Shown: positions 1 to 4,614 of the stretch, piece by piece
How the letters are laid out: every line of letters starts with the position of its first letter
How positions within the stretch are numbered: the first letter of the stretch is position 1
Assembly (NCBI GenBank): GCA_902803345.1
Contig: CADCPV010000435.1
Location: forward strand, 1-5,223
DNA: 5,223 bases
DNA from: an uncultured Eubacteriales bacterium
GTDB lineage: Bacteria; Bacillota_A; Clostridia; Lachnospirales; Lachnospiraceae
Direction of reading: 5' to 3'
The notes under the pieces: generated by a model
What the model saw: the letters and a program-made list of their open reading frames with translations, nothing else
Told to the model about the DNA's origin: nothing
Database searches by the model: none
Translations under genes and position numbers: made by a program

Positions 1-13
1 CGGCAGAATTCTC

Positions 14-20
14 GGGAGGG
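14..20 (+). promoter_or_regulatory. Shine-Dalgarno site of the His/Cys-rich microprotein
   Basis: GGGAGGG lies 8 nt upstream of the ATG at 29, an ideal spacing. It abuts the other possible ATG at 21 with no spacer, so it selects the start at 29 and therefore the His-rich reading frame. Confidence 0.7.
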
Positions 21-28
21 ATGAATAA

Positions 29-109
29 ATGGAAGAGCACGTTCATCATCACGACCATGACCACCACCATGATCATGGGGAGGACTGCTGCTGTGAAGTA
101 TGCAAATGA
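29..109 (+). CDS. His/Asp/Cys-rich 26-residue putative metal-binding microprotein
   Basis: This very short ORF has 26 codons. Residues 4-16 are almost entirely His and Asp (VHHHDHDHHHDH is the core), giving nine His and four Asp in all. The C-terminus is a Cys cluster, GEDCCCEVCK, with Cys at 20, 21, 22 and 25. Such composition is typical of Ni/Zn/Co/Cu-binding tails and small metal buffers; binding itself is inference. There is no signal peptide, so a cytoplasmic location is expected. The start is supported by a strong SD 8 nt upstream. The codon just before the ATG is an in-frame TAA (26-28), and the eight codons before that stop (GRILGRDE) are open to the window edge. The sequence could therefore also be the severed His-rich tail of an upstream protein. 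The methyltransferase-kinase gene follows 38 nt downstream, suggesting co-transcription. I do not recognise a named family. Confidence 0.6.
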   Translation: MEEHVHHHDHDHHHDHGEDCCCEVCK

Positions 110-111
110 AA

Positions 112-129
112 CGATCGGAGCGCTGATCG
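112..129 (+). other. Small stem-loop before the methyltransferase gene
   Basis: CGATCGG (112-118) can pair with CTGATCG (123-129) through seven pairs, one of them G-U, around an AGCG loop. It lies between the microprotein stop and the SD of the next gene and is not followed by a T-run, so it is not an intrinsic terminator. It could tune mRNA stability or translation between the two genes, or be chance. Confidence 0.3.
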
Positions 130-137
130 CCCCGGAT

Positions 138-141
138 GAGG
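138..141 (+). promoter_or_regulatory. Shine-Dalgarno site that places the methyltransferase start at 148
   Basis: GAGG is followed by a 6-nt spacer (TGGAAA) and then ATG at 148. The in-frame ATG at 136 has only CG-rich sequence upstream without an SD and would itself overlap this site, so 148 is preferred. Confidence 0.6.
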
Positions 142-147
142 TGGAAA

Positions 148-1791
148 ATGCTTGAAAAGATGGGCGAATTCTTCGATGCGAGGCTTCAGGGCTACGAAGA
201 CCATCAGATGACAACGATCGAATCCGCGGAGGAGTTTTATCCGTATACAGCAGGCTGTCTTCCGCAGGATCCGGATACGTGTATTCTGGATCTGGGATGC
301 GGAACCGGTTTGGAACTGGACCATTATCTGAAGGCGGTTCCAACAGCGAAGGTCACCGGGATCGATCTCGCGCCGGGCATGCTGGATGCGCTTCGCCGGA
401 AGTTCCCGGATCAGGAGCTGACCCTGATTCAGGGCTCATATTTTGATGTGCCTTTTTCAGAGAATGCCTATGACGCAGCGGTCTCTGTCGAGTCGCTGCA
501 TCATTTTACGAAGGAAGAGAAAACGAAGCTGTATGCGAAGCTTCGGAAGGCACTGAAGCCCGGCGGATATTTTATCCTGACAGATTATTTTGCGCTGTCC
601 GAGGAGGAAGAGCGTTCCCGCCGTGCGGAGCTTCTTCGTATCCGGGAGGAGCAGAATCTCCCTCCGGATGAGTTTTATCACTACGATACGCCGCTGACTG
701 TTCAGCATGAGACGGAAGCCCTGCTTGCGGGCGGATTTGAATCGGTTGAAGTGCTGAATCACTGGGGTGCGACATATACGCTGAAGGCAACAGTATCGGA
801 GCCGATGCTTTTTCAGAAGATCCGGCGCCTGTATAATCTGGAGGGCTATACATTCCGGGCGGTTCCCGGACATGAGGGCGGCCGAAACCGGGTCCTGATC
901 TGCAGCAGGGAAGGGAAAGAGAAAAAGGCGCTTCGGCTTTCCGCGCTGGAAGACCGGAACGAGCAGGATTATCTCGCAGAGACGGAGTTTGTCCACTATC
1001 TTTCGGAAAACGGGGCACCGGTTGCCGACGTCATTCCTTCTGTGAACGGCAATCTTGTCGAAGTGATTCGGGAGGACGATATATGCACTTTTGCGGTTCT
1101 TTTTGCGTATGCAAAGGGCATGCTCCTCTGGGAAAACGGCTACCGGTACCGGGAAGGCGCGCCGATTGAGGAGTATTTTTACAATGCGGGGAAGGCGCTC
1201 GGGAGGATTCACAGGCTTTCCAAAAGCTATCAGCCGAAACACCGAAGGGCGTCGTTTCCCGATAAATACAATCAGGCATATATGGATCAGCTGATCCCGG
1301 ATTCCTATAGCGAGTTAAGGGCTGCGATTGTGCGGCGGCTGAATGAATACCGGAGTCTTCCTGTGGACCGGGAAAGCTTTGGCCTTGTGCATTTTGACTT
1401 CAGCGATATCAATTTCCATATCGACATGGAGACGGGCGATATCACGGTTTTTGATTTCGACAATTGCATATACTGCTGGTATATGTTTGACCTCGCGCAT
1501 CTGTGGACGCACGGAGTTGGCTGGTACCAATGGGAAAAGGACCCCGAGAAACGCATGGCTGGTATGGCACACTATTTTGATACGGTTCTTTCGGGCTACC
1601 GCAGTGAAACAGATGTGGCACCGGAACTTTTAGAGCAGCTTCCGCTCTTTATAGATATGGTGCTGATCGAAAATGTTGTCGATGAGTTTGAGTGCGCCGC
1701 CCGCGAAGGCGGGGAACCCGACCCGGAGGATATCGAAAACGCCGTGAGATGCCTGACAGAGGACATCCCGTACGCCGGAGTCGGAATGTAA
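148..1791 (+). CDS. Two-domain protein: SAM-dependent methyltransferase fused to APH-family phosphotransferase
   Basis: The product is 547 residues. Residues 1 to about 215 are a class I SAM methyltransferase. The SAM-binding loop is ILDLGCGTG at 46-54, an acidic residue D73 sits in TGID at the end of strand 2, and SVESLHHF at 113-120 and the ALKPGGYFILTDYF stretch follow; the substrate cannot be read. Residues from about 217 to the end form an aminoglycoside phosphotransferase/choline kinase fold. A glycine-rich segment GHEGGRNRV (241-249) and ALRLS (261-265, Arg where many kinases have Lys) make the N-lobe. The Brenner-type catalytic loop is HFDFSDIN (H415, catalytic D417, N422) and the metal-binding DFD is at 436-438. 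SENGAPV, IPS.NGNLVE and the C-terminal TEDIPY are features of stand-alone Clostridia 'phosphotransferase' proteins. No frameshift or stop separates the domains, and both have complete motifs, so this is a genuine fusion. The start at 148 is chosen for its SD; 136 would add four residues. Aminoglycoside resistance should not be assumed, since this superfamily also phosphorylates homoserine, choline, sugars and proteins. Confidence 0.93.
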   Translation: MLEKMGEFFDARLQGYEDHQMTTIESAEEFYPYTAGCLPQDPDTCILDLGCGTGLELDHYLKAVPTAKVTGIDLAPGMLDALRRKFPDQELTLIQGSYFDVPFSENAYDAAVSVESLHHFTKEEKTKLYAKLRKALKPGGYFILTDYFALSEEEERSRRAELLRIREEQNLPPDEFYHYDTPLTVQHETEALLAGGFESVEVLNHWGATYTLKATVSEPMLFQKIRRLYNLEGYTFRAVPGHEGGRNRVLICSREGKEKKALRLSALEDRNEQDYLAETEFVHYLSENGAPVADVIPSVNGNLVEVIREDDICTFAVLFAYAKGMLLWENGYRYREGAPIEEYFYNAGKALGRIHRLSKSYQPKHRRASFPDKYNQAYMDQLIPDSYSELRAAIVRRLNEYRSLPVDRESFGLVHFDFSDINFHIDMETGDITVFDFDNCIYCWYMFDLAHLWTHGVGWYQWEKDPEKRMAGMAHYFDTVLSGYRSETDVAPELLEQLPLFIDMVLIENVVDEFECAAREGGEPDPEDIENAVRCLTEDIPYAGVGM

Positions 1792-1891
1792 AGTGCAGCA
1801 GGAAAAGATGTAGCAGTTTCATGCCTGTAGTAGAGTTTATCCCGGGCACTGCCGCAGAAAAGAAAATCCTTCGGGAAATCAGGGAGATTGT
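1792..1891 (+). other. 100-nt gap inside the putative operon
   Basis: I find no terminator hairpin with a T-run and no convincing -35/-10 pair here, so read-through from the methyltransferase-kinase gene into the 2H-phosphoesterase gene is likely. One frame is open from an ATG at 1821 to 1919, encoding 32 residues that begin MPVVEFIPGTAAEKK and overlap the next gene by 28 nt. An AGGAAAAG lies 13 nt before that ATG, which is too far for a good SD. Confidence 0.4.
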
Positions 1892-2377
1892 ATGCGCCTC
1901 TTTATTGCCGTTGAACTGACAGAAGAATTAAAGAAAACCCTGGTCGCTTACATGCATGAGCTGAAGAAGGCCGGTGTGAAGGGGCAGTATGCCGCCATGA
2001 ACAATCTGCATATGACACTGGCTTTTATCGGCGAGACGGATGAACTGCCGAAAATCAAAGAAGCTGTCAGCGCTGTTTCATTCAAGCCGTTCAAGATTTC
2101 CCTGTCGGATGGGGGCAATTTCGGAGATCTGATCTGGGTCGGTGCGAAAGGCAATCAGGGCTTGTCAGATCTCGCAAAGTCGGTGCGGGAAGCATTGGAT
2201 GCAGCAGGGATTCACTATGATCCGAAAGGCTTTCTGCCGCACATTACGCTGATCCGGAGAGCGAGCGGGAACTATCGGACCGTCCCGGCTCCGAAAGGAA
2301 TGATGATGATAAAGCATATTTCCGTGATGAAATCGGAAGTGAAGGACGGCAGGCGGGTGTATACAGCGGTAAAGTAG
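1892..2377 (+). CDS. thpR: RNA 2',3'-cyclic phosphodiesterase / 2'-5' RNA ligase family protein (ThpR/LigT, 2H phosphoesterase)
   Basis: The product is 161 residues, slightly shorter than the 175-190 usual for the family. It has both signature HxT motifs: HMTL with H40 and T42, followed by AFIGE, and HITL with H117 and T119, followed by IRR. The N-terminus MRLFIAVEL is the classic first strand of the family. Members hydrolyse 2',3'-cyclic phosphates on RNA ends to 2'-phosphates and can join 2'-5' bonds in vitro; the natural substrate in bacteria is unsettled. The protein is cytoplasmic, with no signal or membrane segment. The start is supported by AGGGAG at 1881-1886 with a 5-nt spacer. It sits 100 nt after the methyltransferase-kinase gene and 19 nt before the hydrolase gene, consistent with one transcript. 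Confidence 0.93.
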   Translation: MRLFIAVELTEELKKTLVAYMHELKKAGVKGQYAAMNNLHMTLAFIGETDELPKIKEAVSAVSFKPFKISLSDGGNFGDLIWVGAKGNQGLSDLAKSVREALDAAGIHYDPKGFLPHITLIRRASGNYRTVPAPKGMMMIKHISVMKSEVKDGRRVYTAVK

Positions 2378-2386
2378 AAGGAGAAC

Positions 2387-2390
2387 GAGG
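2387..2390 (+). promoter_or_regulatory. Shine-Dalgarno site supporting a TTG start
   Basis: GAGG is followed by AAACGC (6 nt) and then TTG at 2397. No ATG or GTG start in the same frame precedes the transmembrane segment, so this site is what justifies the non-ATG start. Confidence 0.6.
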
Positions 2391-2396
2391 AAACGC

Positions 2397-3356
2397 TTGA
2401 AGAACAAAGGAACCAGAATCGGCCTCATTCTGACCGGGATTATTCTCACAATCATCGCGGGTGTGCTTCTGGCGCTTTGGCTTCGGGACGGTGATGGGCT
2501 GCATCTGTTTTCGTCTGTAACAGATGACGCAGAGGATCCAGAATCAGATGACGGAGAAACTGTTTTTTCTGAAATTAGCGTGACAATCCTTGATGTCGGA
2601 CAGGGCTCGGCGGCGCTGATAGAGTCGGCCGGCGAATATGCGCTGATCGATACCGGGTCTACGGACCGTGCACAGGTGCCGATCGCAGTCCTGAAGCGGA
2701 TCGGAGCGGAAAGGATCACACTTCTTGTAAACACCCATTGGGATAACGATCACTGCGGCGCGACGATCGGAATCCTGAAGAACTTTCAGGTGGAACATTT
2801 TGCCGGAGCCGGCTATGAAACGGAAACGAGGACTTACCAGAGAATCCGGGAGTATCTCGCGGAAGAGAAGATTGAACTGGAAATCTCGAAACCGGGCGAT
2901 ACCTATACAGTCGGAAGCTGCTGCATTACAATTGTCGGACCGGTGCGGACCGATTATGAGGGTGAAAACAATCGCTGCATCAGCCTGATCCTTTCGGACG
3001 GGAAGAGCCGCGTATTCTTCGGCGGTGATACGGAAGTAGAAGGTGAAAGCGACCTTTTGGCGAGCGGCGTTGACCTGGACTGCGATGTCTATATCTGCAA
3101 TCACCATGGTTCCGCGGATGCGAGCAGCAGGCCTTTTTTGGAGGCGCTTTCGCCGGAATACACAGTGATCAGCTGCGGCAGGGACAATGAATACGGTCAT
3201 CCGGCAAAGCGGACACTGGACACGATCCGGGACTGCGGATCCCTTCTGTATAGGACCGATCTTCAGGGCGATATCGTGTTTCGGATGACGGAAAAAGGCC
3301 TTGTATTTGAACAGGACCCGACGGAAGACTGGACGCCGGGTGTATATATGCAATGA
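2397..3356 (+). CDS. Membrane-anchored ComEC/Rec2-like metallo-beta-lactamase-fold hydrolase
   Basis: The product is 319 residues and starts with TTG. One hydrophobic segment (about 8-28, after a KNKGTR positive start) acts as an uncleaved anchor or signal. A Ser/Asp/Glu-rich linker (about 30-55) follows, and then an extracytoplasmic MBL domain. VTILDVGQGSAALIE and YALIDTG match the start of the ComEC hydrolase domain. Metal ligands are visible as THWDNDH (H114, D116, D118, H119), FFGGDTE (D211) and NHHGS (H236/H237). SCGRDNEYGHP (H268) and YRTDLQGDI are also hallmarks of the ComEC C-terminal domain. The ComEC channel domain is absent, so this is a stand-alone form; such proteins are common in Clostridia. 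In ComEC this domain is thought to act on DNA during uptake, but stand-alone members have no fixed role, and a nuclease or phosphodiesterase activity is inference. The gene follows the 2H-phosphoesterase gene by 19 nt. No lipobox Cys is seen. Confidence 0.92.
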   Translation: MKNKGTRIGLILTGIILTIIAGVLLALWLRDGDGLHLFSSVTDDAEDPESDDGETVFSEISVTILDVGQGSAALIESAGEYALIDTGSTDRAQVPIAVLKRIGAERITLLVNTHWDNDHCGATIGILKNFQVEHFAGAGYETETRTYQRIREYLAEEKIELEISKPGDTYTVGSCCITIVGPVRTDYEGENNRCISLILSDGKSRVFFGGDTEVEGESDLLASGVDLDCDVYICNHHGSADASSRPFLEALSPEYTVISCGRDNEYGHPAKRTLDTIRDCGSLLYRTDLQGDIVFRMTEKGLVFEQDPTEDWTPGVYMQ

Positions 3357-3360
3357 TATG

Positions 3361-3393
3361 GGAGGAAGACGGATGTTTGAAGAAGCGGGATAG
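3361..3393 (+). other. Strong SD followed by a six-codon ORF, possible gene remnant or leader
   Basis: GGAGG (3361-3365, within TGGGAGGAAG) lies 7 nt before ATG at 3373, as good an SD as any in the window. The frame then reads MFEEAG and stops at TAG (3391-3393). It sits 4 nt after the hydrolase gene. It may be the surviving start of a former downstream gene whose body was lost or replaced by the convergent minus-strand gene, or a chance site. No clear terminator follows. Confidence 0.25.
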
Positions 3394-3401
3394 GTGTCCC
3401 A

Positions 3402-3995
3402 TTACAACAGAGGCCCGTTCCGATAGGTCTGGCGCATTGGCTCTTCCGGCCGCAGGGGACAGTCCGGGTCATATTCGGGAAGTGATTCTGCCCAGTCGAA
3501 GAGGACGGACAGAAGCTCCGCCCGGCGGCGATAGAACAGAAAAGGCTGTGATTTCAGGTCCGACAGGTCCCGGATTTCCTGGAAAGTGCTGTCCCAGTAA
3601 TAGTTGTGGGAGAGGACATGACCGTCGAGCCGCCATTCTTCCGGTACGGAAGGAAGCCGGATCTCCGGCGCAAAGAAGATATAGGATTTCAGGGAAAGAT
3701 TCTGGCGGAGTGTCAGGACTCTCGCCCCGGACTCATCCGTATGGATATTGAGAATCCCCGGATAGAGCTCCCGGAGTTCTGCTTCGGAAAGCCCTGGATT
3801 ATCAACCTCAAAGGTGTCGCTGATCTCATCATACAGATGGCCGCTGCAGGAAAAAAGCGTCCGGTAGCCCTTCCGGTTCAAAAGAAGGATAATCCCGGCC
3901 ATTTCTTCGTCGCATTCGAAATACCCTTCCCGTAACTTTGGGGAGGGTGCTTCTTTTTCCAGAATATCCAGTGTTTTCAGGTTGATATAAGCCAT
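3402..3995 (-). CDS. Conserved-looking hypothetical protein with SCSGH motif
   Basis: The product is 197 residues and I cannot assign a function. It has no signal peptide or membrane segment, so it is likely cytoplasmic. The best landmark is at 25-58, where YFECDEEM is followed by a helix (AGIILLLNRKGY) and then RTLFSCSGHLYDEI. C28, C50 and H53 are candidate metal or catalytic residues. The SCSGH loop is vaguely reminiscent of the CSGR loop in TYW3-like proteins, but that is a weak resemblance, not an assignment. The remainder (LRELYPGILNI, KSYIFFAPEIRLP, then a charged helical C-terminus with FYRRRAELLSVLFDW) suggests an alpha/beta fold with helical tail. ATG at 3995 is chosen. GTG at 4007 would extend by four residues but overlaps the SD. 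The gene is transcribed alone from its own promoter and faces the hydrolase gene across 45 nt. Confidence 0.85.
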   Translation of the reverse strand: MAYINLKTLDILEKEAPSPKLREGYFECDEEMAGIILLLNRKGYRTLFSCSGHLYDEISDTFEVDNPGLSEAELRELYPGILNIHTDESGARVLTLRQNLSLKSYIFFAPEIRLPSVPEEWRLDGHVLSHNYYWDSTFQEIRDLSDLKSQPFLFYRRRAELLSVLFDWAESLPEYDPDCPLRPEEPMRQTYRNGPLL

Positions 3996-4006
3996 CTTGA
4001 GCTGCA

Positions 4007-4014
4007 CTCCTTTT
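4007..4014 (-). promoter_or_regulatory. Shine-Dalgarno site of the minus-strand gene
   Basis: On the minus strand the sequence is AAAAGGAG followed by an 11-nt spacer and ATG (3995-3993). The spacer is on the long side. The GTG at 4007 directly overlaps this SD, which argues against it as the start. Confidence 0.55.
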
Positions 4015-4045
4015 GGGTCGTCGGTTCTTCGGACGGATCAGTCTG

Positions 4046-4059
4046 CGCGGACTTCCGCG
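4046..4059 (-). other. Stem-loop at the predicted 5' end of the minus-strand transcript
   Basis: CGCGG and CCGCG form a perfect 5-bp GC stem around a 4-nt loop. It falls within the first about 15 nt of the transcript predicted from the promoter at 4068-4096. It may stabilise the 5' end or act as an operator-like inverted repeat; neither is shown. Confidence 0.3.
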
Positions 4060-4067
4060 ATACCGCT

Positions 4068-4096
4068 ATCATACTCCGGATCGGCGGATTATTCAA
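4068..4096 (-). promoter_or_regulatory. Sigma-A type promoter of the minus-strand gene
   Basis: Read on the minus strand, TTGAAT (-35, 4096-4091) and TATGAT (-10, 4073-4068) are separated by exactly 17 nt. The -10 matches five of six consensus bases and the -35 four of six. Transcription would begin near 4061, giving a leader of about 65 nt before ATG 3995. Confidence 0.6.
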
Positions 4097-4127
4097 TCGC
4101 TTTTCACAGTCCAGGCCCTGAAACTGC

Positions 4128-4156
4128 TTGACAAGCATACGCTCTTGTGTCATAGT
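4128..4156 (+). promoter_or_regulatory. Sigma-A extended -10 promoter of the VOC-ccdA unit
   Basis: A perfect -35 TTGACA (4128-4133) is followed, after 17 nt, by CATAGT (4151-4156), four of six to TATAAT. A TG at 4148-4149 gives the extended -10 motif TGTCATAGT. Transcription would begin near 4163, about 45 nt before the ATG at 4208. This is the clearest promoter in the window. Confidence 0.72.
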
Positions 4157-4197
4157 GCTGTCAAAGGCGGACAGATCCGCATACAAAAACATAAACT

Positions 4198-4202
4198 GGA
4201 GG
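4198..4202 (+). promoter_or_regulatory. Shine-Dalgarno site placing the VOC gene start at 4208
   Basis: GGAGG with a 5-nt spacer precedes ATG 4208. The same frame is open back to 4013, but that extension crosses the promoter and has no SD, so 4208 is the start. Confidence 0.75.
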
Positions 4203-4207
4203 CAGCT

Positions 4208-4585
4208 ATGATTACAGGAGTTCATCACATCGCGTTAAAATGCCAGAGCGATCAGCAATATGAAAAAGCAAAGGATTTTTATCTGAATGTGCTTGGCCTT
4301 TCGCTGAAAAGAGAATGGGCGGGCGGCATAATGATTGATACCGGGGCAGGACTGATGGAGATCTTTAAAACAGGCGGAGACGACCGGGGACAGGGCGTTA
4401 TCCGGCATTTTGCGCTTGCATCAGACAATGTCGATGAAATCGTAGAGAAGGTAAAAGCGGCCGGATACAATGTGTTTATCGGCCCGGCGGATATTGTGAT
4501 CGAATCCGATCCGCCTTTCCCGGCACGGATGGCGTTCTGCTTCGGACCGATCGGGGAAGAAATCGAATTCTTCCAGGAGCGGTAA
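4208..4585 (+). CDS. VOC (glyoxalase/bleomycin resistance) superfamily protein
   Basis: The product is 125 residues, the usual length of a two-module VOC protein. Module one starts GVHHIALKC and carries KDFYLNVLGL, the common FY..vLGl signature. Module two starts IRHFALASDNVDEIVEKVKAAGY and ends EIEFFQE. The four expected metal positions can be aligned as H7, E51 (LMEIF), H67 and E120, so a metal-dependent isomerase, lyase or dioxygenase-like activity is plausible. Lactoylglutathione lyase is a common label for such proteins, but substrate cannot be read from sequence and Firmicutes often lack glutathione. It is cytoplasmic. It is the first gene after a strong promoter and is followed by ccdA after 29 nt without a terminator, so the two are likely co-transcribed. 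Confidence 0.92.
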   Translation: MITGVHHIALKCQSDQQYEKAKDFYLNVLGLSLKREWAGGIMIDTGAGLMEIFKTGGDDRGQGVIRHFALASDNVDEIVEKVKAAGYNVFIGPADIVIESDPPFPARMAFCFGPIGEEIEFFQER

Positions 4586-4614
4586 ATAACTGCGAAAAAG
4601 AGAAAGATTGAGTT

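Noticed and set aside
136..147. Longer methyltransferase start at ATG 136
   Set aside because: There is no SD upstream of 136, while ATG 148 has GAGG at 6-nt spacing and gives the MLEKMGEFFDAR N-terminus expected for the family.
3..155. Frame open from the window edge through the His-rich region to TGA at 153-155, overlapping the ATG at 148 by 8 nt
   Set aside because: Its TTMTTTM stretch is simply the shifted reading of the HDH repeats, and its only good ATG (21) abuts the SD with no spacer. It cannot be fully excluded as the tail of an upstream gene without more sequence.
457..1242. 261-residue minus-strand ORF across the methyltransferase-kinase gene
   Set aside because: It is antisense to a gene with clear domain motifs in the plus frame and reads as an Arg/Leu-rich shadow with no recognisable motif. 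The same holds for other antisense ORFs over this gene.
2544..3353. 269-residue minus-strand ORF over the hydrolase gene
   Set aside because: The plus frame carries the full ComEC-type metal motifs; the antisense frame has no supported start or domain.
3387..3400. GGGAT/GTCCC stem-loop between the convergent genes as a terminator
   Set aside because: The stem has only five pairs including a G-U and no T-run follows on either strand.
3353..3751. 132-residue plus ORF beginning with an ATGA overlap at the end of the hydrolase gene
   Set aside because: The ATGA overlap looks tempting, but there is no SD, and the product is a Gly/Pro/Arg-rich sequence antisense to the better supported 197-residue minus-strand gene.
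4013..4207. N-terminal extension of the VOC protein back to 4013
   Set aside because: It would run through both promoters and the minus-strand leader, has no SD, and adds 65 residues not found at the start of VOC proteins.
3977..4228. 83-residue minus-strand ORF across the divergent promoter region
   Set aside because: It overlaps the two promoters and both neighbouring gene starts, with no SD or motif. Part of it (FMFLYADLSAFDS) looks protein-like, but that is not enough.
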